NCBI RefSeq assembly: GCF_027257875.1
Contig: NZ_JAPVQY010000016.1
Span: forward strand, 61,907 to 125,906
Origin: Burkholderia sp. IMCC1007
GTDB taxonomy: Bacteria > Pseudomonadota > Gammaproteobacteria > Burkholderiales > Burkholderiaceae
Direction: 5' to 3'
DNA length: 64,000 bases
Made by a program: the position numbers and the translations under genes. Below, piece after piece: positions 9,142 to 17,101 of this stretch; the first letter of the stretch is position 1; each line of letters opens with the position of its first letter. The notes under the pieces are model-generated. The model worked only from the letters and a program-made list of their open reading frames with translations, did not search any database and had not been told where the DNA came from.

Positions 9142-9438
9142 ATGAACCGCCGCCATCTTCTCTCCGCCGTTGCCCTCGCACTGGCCGTGTCCGCACCGGC
9201 CTTCGCCGATACGGACACCGCGCATGCCGGCGACTACGGCAACACGTCGTGGTACGCGCAGCACAACAACGGCCCGCGCACCCGCGCCGAAGTCAGCGCG
9301 GAAGTCGTGCAGGCACGCAAGGACGGCACGCTCGCGTACCTGCGCAAGGCGACCTCGTATCCGCAAGGGCTCGAACTCGCGCAAGGCCCGTATCGCTCGA
9401 TGCCGGAAAGCAACCAACTCGCCGGCGGGGCCCGCTGA
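9142..9438 (+). CDS. DUF4148 exported protein
   Basis: Small periplasmic protein of 98 residues with a clear Sec signal peptide (MNRRHLLSAVALALAVSAPAFA, cleavage after about residue 22). The mature part contains RTRAEVSAEVVQARKDG, the hallmark of the DUF4148 family that is abundant in Burkholderia and relatives, and function unknown. GGAG lies 7 bases before the ATG. It is monocistronic, followed by a strong hairpin. DUF4148 genes often respond to stress or growth phase, but nothing in the sequence shows that here. Confidence 0.85.
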   Translation: MNRRHLLSAVALALAVSAPAFADTDTAHAGDYGNTSWYAQHNNGPRTRAEVSAEVVQARKDGTLAYLRKATSYPQGLELAQGPYRSMPESNQLAGGAR

Positions 9439-9455
9439 ACGCCGATCAACGTACA

Positions 9456-9488
9456 ACGCCGCGCAGCGGATGATCCGCTGCGCGGCGT
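9456..9488 (+). terminator. Hairpin after the DUF4148 gene
   Basis: ACGCCGCGCAGCGGA pairs perfectly with TCCGCTGCGCGGCGT around a three-base loop. There is no U-tract, so termination would rely on hairpin strength or Rho. Confidence 0.6.
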
Positions 9489-9534
9489 CGCGATACCGCC
9501 TATTCAATTAGTCAGTTAGTTGCAGGAGTCTGTG

Positions 9535-9624
9535 ATGAACGATCAACTTCCTTCGCCGCTCGATCATTGGGACGACACGACGCCCGTCTGGACGCCGTTC
9601 CGTTCCGCGCCGCAATCGCACTGA
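9535..9624 (+). CDS. Possible 29-residue small protein
   Basis: ATG at 9535 preceded by AGGAG (9524-9528) at 6 bases spacing opens a 29-codon frame: MNDQLPSPLDHWDDTTPVW then TPFRSAPQSH. It is acidic and Trp/Pro-rich with no hydrophobic segment. I do not recognise it. The good ribosome-binding site and position after a hairpin make translation plausible. It could equally be the decayed start of a longer gene. Confidence 0.35.
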   Translation: MNDQLPSPLDHWDDTTPVWTPFRSAPQSH

Positions 9625-9696
9625 CCCGTCCGCTGATCCGCGCGTTGACCCGTGCGTTGATCCGTGCGCCGACCCTTCGACGCGAGCGTCCGGCCA

Positions 9697-10776
9697 TCAA
9701 CGGCGCGGCACACCGTCGCGCCATTCGCCCCAGTGCGCGACGATGTCCTGCACCAGCGGATTGCCCGCGCGGTACAGGTTTTCGGTCGCCGGGGCGAAGC
9801 CGCCTTGATCCGCGTAGTTCAGCAGGTTGTCGGCGCTCGTCTGCCCTGCGTACGGCCGATCGAAATCGGACCCCGTACGCAGCACGGCAACGCGCGACAG
9901 GTCGACGCGCTTCACGCTCGCCGCGCGCTTGAGCGCTTCGAATGTCGCGTTGTCTTCCTGCGCGGTCATGCAATAGGTGCCCTTGCCGTCCGTCAGGATC
10001 TTGGTCCACTGGCGCGCGCGCTCGCCGATCAGCGTGCCCGAGAACCACGTGTTGCCCGATGACGTATCGCACTGGATCACCGTCGGCGGCTGGTTCGCCG
10101 GCGCATACGTGAACTTCGCGCGCGCGGCCTGCGCCTGTGCGCTGTCGGCGAGCACGACGTTGCGCGACAGCGCGTACGCGGCGTCGGTCAGCTGCGGGTT
10201 GAGCTGGAACACTTCGGTGCGATAGTCGAGCGGCGGCTTGTCGTTTGGGCTCTTCGTGTTGATGCCGAGATAGCCCGTGTTCCAGCCGGCCGGAATCTCG
10301 CGGGCATCGAGCTCCCACTGCAGGCTGAAATCGACGAGGTATTTCGACCACGCGGCCGATCCGACCGTGCCCTGTGCGGGGTCGACGCCCGCGATACCCG
10401 ACACCAGGAAATACGTGCGGCGCAGATCGAAGCGTTGCGAGAACGTGAGCGCCATGATGGTCGCCGACGCGTTCGCATAGCCCATCCCGGTCGTGACCAC
10501 ACATACGTCCTGCTTGTTGCAGTGGACGGCCGGATAGTCGGGCGACAGGCCCGGCACGGTGACGTCGCGCCACGGGCCGAGCCGGTCGAGCCACGCCTGG
10601 CCCTCCGGCCCGAACATCGTGATGATCATGACCTTGACCGGGCGGCCCGGTGCACCGGTCTCGGCGAATGCAGTGTGGCCCGCATCGTTGCCCTGGTTGT
10701 TCTGCGCGATCGACGGTGCGGTCGCACAGGCCGCAAGCGAGAATGCAGCGGCGGAAAGAATGGAGCGAGTCAGCAT
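9697..10776 (-). CDS. Purine nucleoside permease family (NUP) lipoprotein
   Basis: 359 residues of the NUP family (relatives of fungal NUP purine nucleoside permeases). The N-terminus MLTRSILSAAAFSLAACATA has a lipobox with Cys17, so the protein is probably a membrane-anchored lipoprotein facing the periplasm. Family landmarks are VKVMIITMFGPEGQAWLDRL, VVTTGMGYANASATIMALT and FLVSGIAGVDPAQGTVGSAAW, the last resembling the phosphate/nucleoside fold of nucleoside phosphorylases. Whether it transports or hydrolyses nucleosides is unknown in bacteria. It stands alone, with about 240 bases to the next gene. Confidence 0.85.
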   Translation of the reverse strand: MLTRSILSAAAFSLAACATAPSIAQNNQGNDAGHTAFAETGAPGRPVKVMIITMFGPEGQAWLDRLGPWRDVTVPGLSPDYPAVHCNKQDVCVVTTGMGYANASATIMALTFSQRFDLRRTYFLVSGIAGVDPAQGTVGSAAWSKYLVDFSLQWELDAREIPAGWNTGYLGINTKSPNDKPPLDYRTEVFQLNPQLTDAAYALSRNVVLADSAQAQAARAKFTYAPANQPPTVIQCDTSSGNTWFSGTLIGERARQWTKILTDGKGTYCMTAQEDNATFEALKRAASVKRVDLSRVAVLRTGSDFDRPYAGQTSADNLLNYADQGGFAPATENLYRAGNPLVQDIVAHWGEWRDGVPRR

Positions 10777-11013
10777 CGGCGTTCCTTGTTTCGGTGATGT
10801 TTGGGTGAGAACGGCTGTCGGAGACTGCGCGACGGAGTATAGAACGCGCTTGCGCGATGCGGAACCCGACTACGAAACGGCCTGCGGCACTTGCCGACGC
10901 GACGTACATGAGTTGCGTCGCATCCCGGCCGATGCGATAAAAGATCAGGAATGCTATCCGGTTCGTTCGCACAGCGAGGAACATCCGTCATCGGCGTTCG
11001 CTGCCGCGAACCG

Positions 11014-11604
11014 CTATACGCGCACGATCGCCGCCACGCCATAACCGAGCACGACGAGCGCGGCGGCCACATGGCTCGCCGCGAGCCATCGCGGCGACTT
11101 CACGATGCGCCCGATCATGCTGCCGCCGAAGGCGAACACGAGTTGTCCGACGAGGCTGCCGGCAAACACGCATGCGGCACCGGCGAGCCAGTGCCGCTGC
11201 GCACCGGCGGCAGCGGTGGCGTAGCCGTAGAACAGCAGGATGGTCAGCGGATTCGCGAGCGTGACGAAGAACATCGACGTGAACGGGCGGGTGCCCGGCG
11301 GCGGCGCAGCGCCGTCCAGCGTGCGGCGCCGATCCTTCAATGCCCGCCACATCATGCGCGCACCCATTGCGAGCAGCACGCATGCGCCGACGATACGGAA
11401 CAGCGGCAGATGCGATGCGAGCGTGCCCGCAAGCATCGCGCCGATCGTGAACGCAACGACCGCATAGCAGCCGTCGGCAGCAGCCACGCCCACCGCCGCG
11501 CGCACGCCGCTCGCGGTGCCGGCGCGCATGCCGTAAGTCACGATCATCAGCGCGACGGACCCGACCGACAGCGCGATCATCAGCCCGAACAGGAAATCGC
11601 TCAT
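11014..11604 (-). CDS. LysE/RhtB-family translocator
   Basis: Inner-membrane exporter of amino acids or similar solutes, 196 residues from MSDFLFGLMIALSVGSVALM; a start ten codons upstream (11634) is possible. About six hydrophobic helices are visible, with the conserved F-x-x-x-L-x-N-P segment in helix 4 (SMFFVTLANPLTILLF) typical of LysE. It follows selD by 91 bases on the same strand and may be co-transcribed. Substrate cannot be told. Confidence 0.8.
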   Translation of the reverse strand: MSDFLFGLMIALSVGSVALMIVTYGMRAGTASGVRAAVGVAAADGCYAVVAFTIGAMLAGTLASHLPLFRIVGACVLLAMGARMMWRALKDRRRTLDGAAPPPGTRPFTSMFFVTLANPLTILLFYGYATAAAGAQRHWLAGAACVFAGSLVGQLVFAFGGSMIGRIVKSPRWLAASHVAAALVVLGYGVAAIVRV

Positions 11605-11695
11605 CGGTTCATCGATGCCGTCGACGCAAGGCATCGATTCTACCGACCGTCGGCGAACCGACGGGACAAAAACGCATCAGGCCGCGTCAGCCGGG

Positions 11696-12769
11696 TCAGG
11701 CGACGTCGACGCGCGAAGGCCCGTCGACCATCTCGCCGATCACGGCCGCGCGGTCGAAACCGTCGGCACGGAAGCAGGCGAGCACGTTGTCGACTGCTTC
11801 CGGTGCACACGCGACCAGCAGGCCGCCGGACGTCTGCGGATCGGTCAGCAGCGCCTGCGCGACCGGCGGCAGCCCGTCGGCAAGCCGCACGTCGCTGCCG
11901 TATGCCGCCCAGTTGCGGCCCGATGCACCGGTGAACACGCCGTCGGCGACGAACGCCTCGACGCCCGTCAGCCACGGCAGCGACGCGTAGTGCACGCGCG
12001 CGGTGAGGCTCGCGCCGCGTGCGAGTTCGAGCGTGTGACCGAGCAGCCCGAAGCCCGTGACGTCGGTCAGCGCATGCACGCCCGGCAGCGCGGCAAGTTC
12101 GGCGCCGGGACGGTTCAGTTTGGTGGTCGTCGCGACCATCTGCGCATAGCCGGCATCGTCGAGCTGGTTCTTCTTCAGCGCGGCCGACAGCACGCCGACG
12201 CCGAGCGGCTTGCCGAGCACGAGCACGTCGCCCGCGCGCGCGGCCGCGTTGCGCTTCACGCGCGACGGATGCACGACGCCGATCGCCGCCAGCCCGTAGA
12301 TCGGCTCGACCGAATCGATCGAATGGCCGCCCGCGACCGGGATGCCGGCCTCCGCGCACACCGATTCGCCGCCGCGCAGCACGGCCGCGATCGTCTCGTG
12401 CGGCAGCACGTTGATCGGCATGCCGACCAGCGCGAGCGCGAGGATCGGCTTGCCGCCCATCGCGTAGACGTCCGACAGCGCGTTGGTGGCCGCGATACGG
12501 CCGAAGTCGAACGGATCGTCGACAATCGGCATGAAGAAATCGGTGGTCGCGACGATCGCCTGCTCGTCGTTCAGCCGGTAGACGGCCGCGTCGTCGGCGG
12601 TCTCGGTGCCCACGAGCAGATCGGGGAACAGCGCCGGCGGCGTCGCCCGCTTCAGCAGCTCGGACAGCACGCCCGGCGCGATCTTGCAGCCGCAGCCGCC
12701 CCCGTGCGACAGGCTCGTGAGGCGCGGAACGGCGGGCGGGGTGAGGGTGGCTTCGGTCATCGTCGGCAT
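11696..12769 (-). CDS. selD: Selenide, water dikinase SelD
   Basis: Makes selenophosphate from selenide and ATP, the Se donor for selenocysteine and 2-selenouridine. 357 residues, normal length. The catalytic Cys lies in GGGCGCK (Cys26, equivalent to Cys17 of E. coli SelD, followed by the essential Lys). Other PurM/AIRS-fold motifs are DDAAVYRLND, TTDFFMPIVDDP, GGHSIDSVEPIYGLA and TDVTGFGLLGH. Start may be MPTMTEA (12769) or MTEA (12760). No selA, selB, selU or selenoprotein gene lies nearby, so users of selenophosphate must be elsewhere. The enzyme has Cys, not Sec, at the active site. Confidence 0.95.
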   Translation of the reverse strand: MPTMTEATLTPPAVPRLTSLSHGGGCGCKIAPGVLSELLKRATPPALFPDLLVGTETADDAAVYRLNDEQAIVATTDFFMPIVDDPFDFGRIAATNALSDVYAMGGKPILALALVGMPINVLPHETIAAVLRGGESVCAEAGIPVAGGHSIDSVEPIYGLAAIGVVHPSRVKRNAAARAGDVLVLGKPLGVGVLSAALKKNQLDDAGYAQMVATTTKLNRPGAELAALPGVHALTDVTGFGLLGHTLELARGASLTARVHYASLPWLTGVEAFVADGVFTGASGRNWAAYGSDVRLADGLPPVAQALLTDPQTSGGLLVACAPEAVDNVLACFRADGFDRAAVIGEMVDGPSRVDVA

Positions 12770-12868
12770 CCGGTGAATAACAACGTTCTATTATCGACAA
12801 TTCGGCGCGAGCGCGCCCGATACCCACATAATTGACGGCGCCGGCCCTCCCGTTCCCTCTCCCCGTTC

Positions 12869-13702
12869 ATGGATCACCTCTTCATCGGCCTCGTGCTGTG
12901 CTCCGCATTGCTGCATGCGGTCTGGAATGCATTCCTTCACGTCAGCGAGGACCGGCTCGTCCAGCTCGGCACGATGTCGCTGCCGTATCTCGCGTTCGGC
13001 ATCGCCGGCGCCGTGCTGCTGCCCGCGCCGGCACGGGCAGCATGGCCGTATGTCGCGGCATCGGCGGTGCTCGAGGTCGCGTACTGTTTCACGCTGGCGC
13101 GCGCGTATCGCAACGGCGAATTCGGCCAGATCTATCCGATCGCGCGCGGAATCTCGCCGCTGCTCGTGTCGGTGCTCGCGCTCGCCGTGCTGCACGAGCA
13201 ACCCACGCCATTCGGCTTCGCCGGCATCGCGCTCGTGTCGTGCGGGATCATGTCGCTCGCGCTGCGGCGCGGCTTCCGGTTAGCGGGCGAAGGCGTGCCG
13301 TACGCGCTACTCACCGGCGTGTTCATCGCGTCGTATTCGATCTGCGACGGGATCGGCTCGCGCGTGTCCGGCAGCGCGCTCGGCTATATCGCATGGGTGT
13401 ATTTGCTGTGGAGCGTGCCGCAGCTCGTGCTGGTCTGCGCGGTGCGCGGGTCGCGCTCGGTGCTCGGCTCGCGCGCCGCGCTCTCGCAGGGCGCGATCGC
13501 CGGCACGATCTCGCTCGCCGCATACGGGATCGTGATCCTCGCGTACCGGCATCTGCCGGTCGCGACGGTGTCGGCGCTGCGCGAAACGAGCTCGATCTTC
13601 GCGGTCGCGATCGGCTGGTTCGTGATGCGCGAGCGGCCCGGCCCGCAGCGGCTCGTCGCGTGCGCGCTGGTGGTCGCGGGTGCGGCGCTGATCCGGCTCT
13701 GA
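12869..13702 (+). CDS. EamA/DMT-family transporter
   Basis: Ten-helix inner-membrane carrier of 277 residues with two EamA repeats (about residues 1-135 and 145-275). Helix starts such as LFIGLVLCSALLHAVWNAFLH and the second-half VATVSALRETSSIFAVAIGWF with downstream E-R (MRERPGPQRL) are typical of this superfamily. It is divergent from selD with about 100 bases between them. Substrate unknown; relatives export metabolites or drugs. Its last 46 bases are duplicated immediately downstream. Confidence 0.85.
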   Translation: MDHLFIGLVLCSALLHAVWNAFLHVSEDRLVQLGTMSLPYLAFGIAGAVLLPAPARAAWPYVAASAVLEVAYCFTLARAYRNGEFGQIYPIARGISPLLVSVLALAVLHEQPTPFGFAGIALVSCGIMSLALRRGFRLAGEGVPYALLTGVFIASYSICDGIGSRVSGSALGYIAWVYLLWSVPQLVLVCAVRGSRSVLGSRAALSQGAIAGTISLAAYGIVILAYRHLPVATVSALRETSSIFAVAIGWFVMRERPGPQRLVACALVVAGAALIRL

Positions 13703-13797
13703 CGCATGCGCCCACACGCATAGTCCGTGCCGTCATTCAGCGCGTGCGCGCTGGTGGTCGCGGGCGCGGCGCTGATCCGGCTTTGACGCATGCGCCC
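13657..13797 (+). repeat. Direct duplication of the EamA gene's 3' end
   Basis: The 57 bases at 13657-13713 (gene end plus 11 bases after the stop) recur at 13741-13797 with two mismatches, offset 84 bases. The second copy still reads the final codons (LVVAGAALIRL) and a TGA. The text after each copy is also weakly similar, so the original unit was probably the full 84 bases. The remaining region to 14092 holds no gene I can support. Confidence 0.85.
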
Positions 13798-14092
13798 GCC
13801 TCCGCGGTCGGTGCCGGCGTTCACGATAGTTTCGGCAGGGAGGGCCATCCCGCTCCACCACTTTTTGCAATGCCGTTCGTACTCTTTTGTCCTAAGGGAA
13901 AGAGGCATGAATCAGTTGGTGATTCGTGTTCGATGACGTATGAGCAGGCAGGCCAGTCGCGCGCGGAAATTCTCTCCGCACTACCGAGAGAATTCGTCCT
14001 CTGGCGGTCGAGGCGAGATCCACGGATCGGCATTCACGCATCGATCGGTCTCCGACGGAATCGCAACGAAGCAATCCGGCTATGCATGCTCA

Positions 14093-15601
14093 TCAAGCCA
14101 CTTCAATCATCCCGCCGAACGCCCGCTCGTCGATCGCTTCGGCCAACGTCGCGAATGCCGTCGCGATCTCATCCTCCGGCACGCACGCATAACCGAGCAG
14201 CAACCCCGACGCCGCACGTTCGCGATCCGCGTAATAGCCGGACAGCGGCCGCACGACGATGTTGCGCTCCAGCGCCGCCTGCGCGACCGCGCGATCGTCG
14301 ACGCCATCGGGCAATTGCGTGACCAGATGCAGCCCCGCGTCGCTGCCAAGCGCCTGCAGCGTATCGCCGTAGCGGCGCGCGACCGCGTCGAGCAGCACCT
14401 CGCGGCGTTGCCCGTACAGCGTGCGCATCTTGCGGATATGCGACACGAAATGCCCTTCCGCGATGAATTCGGCGAGCACGGCCTGCTGCAGCAGTTGCCC
14501 TTCGCGATACAGCTCGGCGCTCGCGGTCGCGAAGCTTTCCGCGAGCGGCTCCGGCGCGACGAGATAACCGACCCGCAGCCCCGGAAACAGCGTCTTGCCG
14601 AAACTGCCGACGTAGATCACCTGCCCGGCCGTATCGAGCCCCTGCAGCGACGCGAGCGGCCGGCTGCCGTAGCGGAATTCGCTGTCGTAGTCGTCCTCGA
14701 TAATCCAGCAGCCGTGCTGGCGCGCGTATTCGAGCAGCATCCGCCGCCGCGCGAGGCTCATCACCATCCCGAGCGGATACTGGTGCGACGGCGTGACGAG
14801 CATCAGTTTCGGCGGCTCGGCCAGATCGGCCGCCGACGGCGCGATGCCTTCGTCGTCGACCGGAATCGGCCGCGTGGTGAGCCCCGACACGTTCAGCACG
14901 CTGCGCACGCCCCAGTAGCACGGATCCTCGGTCCAGATCGCGTCGCCCGGGTCGGTCAGCAGGCGCACCGCGAGCTCGATCGACTGGTGGATGCCGGTCG
15001 TGATCACGATCTGCTCGGGCGTACAGCGCACCGAGCGCGACGTGCGCAGGTAATCGGCCAGCGCCTCGCGCAGCAGCGCGAGCCCGCCGCCGGGCGCGTA
15101 GGTCAGCAGGTCCGGGCGCAGGCGCCGCCAGTACTTGTTGTGCAGCCGCGTCCACACGCGCGCCGGAAAGCGCGACACATCGGGCACGCCCGGCATGAAC
15201 GCGCCGCCCTGGCGCTTCGACACGCCGGCCCCTTCGACGAGCCGCGTGCCGCGCGCGGACAGCCGGCGCGCGGACGGCGTCACGACGGCCGGGCCGGCCG
15301 CCGCGTCGGGCGGTGCGCCGACGATCTCGTCCGGCGCGCTGTCGGCGACGAACGTGCCGCGCCCCGTCGCCGAGTTCACATAGCCTTCGAGCGCAAGCTG
15401 TTCGTAAACCTGCGTGACCGTGTTGCGGGCGATCCCGAGCTCGGCCGCGAGCAGCCGCGACGACGGCACGCGCGTGCCGGCCGGCAGTTCGCGCGACAGG
15501 ATCGCCTGCTGCAGCAACCGGTGCAACTGCCGGTAGATCGGCTGTTCGCCGCCGCGCACGAGGCGCTGCGCCAGCCAGTCCGACAACACGCTTGCGCGCA
15601 T
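14093..15601 (-). CDS. gabR: MocR/GabR-type transcriptional regulator (GntR HTH fused to aminotransferase domain)
   Basis: PLP-dependent regulator of 502 residues. Residues 1-80 are a GntR winged helix (MRASVLSDWLAQRL, LPAGTRVPSSRLLAAELGI, RNTVTQVYEQLALEGYV); the rest is a fold-type I aminotransferase-like domain with the PLP Lys in YVGSFGKTLFPGLRVGYL. AGGAG just before the ATG at 15601 decides the start against one 16 codons upstream. It is divergent from gabT with a palindrome between them, as GabR regulators of GABA genes are. The gabR name is inferred from that position; the effector would then be GABA. Confidence 0.85.
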   Translation of the reverse strand: MRASVLSDWLAQRLVRGGEQPIYRQLHRLLQQAILSRELPAGTRVPSSRLLAAELGIARNTVTQVYEQLALEGYVNSATGRGTFVADSAPDEIVGAPPDAAAGPAVVTPSARRLSARGTRLVEGAGVSKRQGGAFMPGVPDVSRFPARVWTRLHNKYWRRLRPDLLTYAPGGGLALLREALADYLRTSRSVRCTPEQIVITTGIHQSIELAVRLLTDPGDAIWTEDPCYWGVRSVLNVSGLTTRPIPVDDEGIAPSAADLAEPPKLMLVTPSHQYPLGMVMSLARRRMLLEYARQHGCWIIEDDYDSEFRYGSRPLASLQGLDTAGQVIYVGSFGKTLFPGLRVGYLVAPEPLAESFATASAELYREGQLLQQAVLAEFIAEGHFVSHIRKMRTLYGQRREVLLDAVARRYGDTLQALGSDAGLHLVTQLPDGVDDRAVAQAALERNIVVRPLSGYYADRERAASGLLLGYACVPEDEIATAFATLAEAIDERAFGGMIEVA

Positions 15602-15627
15602 GATTGGCTCCTGAATATTTATTGAAA

Positions 15628-15648
15628 TGGCTCTGATTGCCAGAGCCA
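15628..15648. promoter_or_regulatory. Palindromic operator between the MocR regulator and gabT
   Basis: TGGCTCTG-ATTGC-CAGAGCCA is a perfect 8+8 inverted repeat in the 120-base divergent region; TATAGT at 15657-15662 could be the gabT -10 element. Its location fits a binding site for the divergent regulator. Confidence 0.65.
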
Positions 15649-15727
15649 AATGTGATTATAGTCGCCTCCATGGGCTGCCCAGGCGCCCGATTTCCTACCC
15701 ACCGGACAGAACATCAAGGAGATGACC

Positions 15728-17011
15728 GTGAAGAATGCCGACCTGCAGGCCCGCAAGAACGCCGCCACCCCGCGCGGCGTCGGCGTGATGTGCGATTTCT
15801 ACGCAGCCCGCGCCGAGAACGCGGAGCTGTGGGATGTCGAAGGCCGCCGCTTCATCGATTTCGCCGCCGGCATCGCGGTGCTGAACACGGGCCACCGTCA
15901 CCCGAAGATCGTCAAGGCGATCGCCGACCAGCTGAACAACTTCACGCACACCGCCTACCAGATCGTCCCGTACGCGTCGTACGTCGAGCTGGCGGAAAAG
16001 ATCAACGAACGCGCGCCGGGCGACTTCCCGAAGAAGACGGCGTTCTTCACGACCGGCGCCGAAGCCGTCGAGAACGCGATCAAGATCGCGCGCGCGGCAA
16101 CCGGCCGTCCGGGCGTCATCGCATTCTCGGGCGGCTTCCACGGCCGCACGATGATGGGCATGGCGCTGACGGGCAAGGTCGCGCCGTACAAGCTGAACTT
16201 CGGCCCGTTCCCGGGCGACGTGTTCCACGCGCCGTACCCGAACGCCGTGCACGGCGTGACGACGGCCGACTCGATCAAGGCGATCGAGATGCTGTTCAAG
16301 GCCGACATCGATCCGAAGCGCGTCGCCGCAATCATCTTCGAGCCGGTCCAGGGCGAAGGCGGTTTCTACGCGGCGCCGGCCGAATTCGTGCGTGCGCTGC
16401 GCAAGATCTGTAACGAGCACGGCATCCTGCTGATCGCCGACGAAGTGCAGACGGGCTTCGCGCGTACCGGCAAGCTGTTCGCGATGCAGCACTACGACGT
16501 GCTGGCCGACCTGATCACGATGGCGAAGAGCCTCGCGGGCGGCATGCCGCTGTCGGGCGTCGTCGGCCGTGCGGACGTGATGGACGCGGCCGCGCCCGGC
16601 GGCCTCGGCGGCACCTACGCGGGCAACCCGCTGGCCGTCGCATCGGCGCACGCGGTGCTCGAGATCATCGAAGAAGAGAAGCTGTGCGAGCGCGCGACCC
16701 AGCTCGGCGACGTGCTGAAGGCGAAGCTGAACGCGCTGCAGGCCGACGTGCCGCAGATCGGCGACGTGCGCGGCCCGGGTGCGATGATCGCGGTCGAATT
16801 CCTGAAGCCGGGTTCGGGCGAGCCGGATGCCGAATTCACGAAGCGCGTGCAGACGCGTGCGCTCGAGCGCGGGCTGCTGCTGCTCGTGTGCGGCGTGTAC
16901 TCGAACGTCGTGCGCTTCCTGTTCCCGCTGACGATCCCGCAAGCCGTGTTCGACGAAGCGCTCGTGATCCTCGAGGAAGTGCTGAAGGAAACGGTCGGCG
17001 TGCCGGCCTGA
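15728..17011 (+). CDS. gabT: 4-aminobutyrate--2-oxoglutarate transaminase GabT
   Basis: Class III PLP aminotransferase converting GABA and 2-oxoglutarate to succinate semialdehyde and glutamate in the cytosol, about 427 residues. Motifs: FIDFAAGIAVLNTGHRHP, TTGAEAVENAIKIAR, SGGFHGRTMMG, EPVQGEGGFYAAP, LIADEVQTGFARTG, and PLP Lys in ITMAKSLAGGMPLSG. AAGGAG (15716-15721) abuts an ATG at 15722 with no spacing, so the GTG at 15728 (6-base spacing) is the better start; the ATG would add two residues. It forms a catabolic pair with gabD downstream. Confidence 0.95.
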   Translation: MKNADLQARKNAATPRGVGVMCDFYAARAENAELWDVEGRRFIDFAAGIAVLNTGHRHPKIVKAIADQLNNFTHTAYQIVPYASYVELAEKINERAPGDFPKKTAFFTTGAEAVENAIKIARAATGRPGVIAFSGGFHGRTMMGMALTGKVAPYKLNFGPFPGDVFHAPYPNAVHGVTTADSIKAIEMLFKADIDPKRVAAIIFEPVQGEGGFYAAPAEFVRALRKICNEHGILLIADEVQTGFARTGKLFAMQHYDVLADLITMAKSLAGGMPLSGVVGRADVMDAAAPGGLGGTYAGNPLAVASAHAVLEIIEEEKLCERATQLGDVLKAKLNALQADVPQIGDVRGPGAMIAVEFLKPGSGEPDAEFTKRVQTRALERGLLLLVCGVYSNVVRFLFPLTIPQAVFDEALVILEEVLKETVGVPA

Positions 17012-17036
17012 GTTTCCGCTCACTTCGACTGAATGT

Positions 17037-17071
17037 GCCGCCGCCGTCATGAAGACGGCGGCGGCCGTTTT
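17037..17071 (+). terminator. Intrinsic terminator-like hairpin between gabT and gabD
   Basis: GCCGCCGCCGTC (17037-17048) and GACGGCGGCGGC (17054-17065) form a 12-bp stem with a 5-base loop followed by CGTTTTC. It should end or attenuate transcription between the two genes. Confidence 0.75.
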
Positions 17072-17101
17072 CATCCGTCCTTTTCAAAGCAGGTGATTCA
17101 C

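Noticed and set aside
9640..9690. Short direct repeats (TTGACCCGTGCG / TTGATCCGTGCG)
   Set aside because: Only two imperfect 12-base copies; not enough for a mobile element end or CRISPR.
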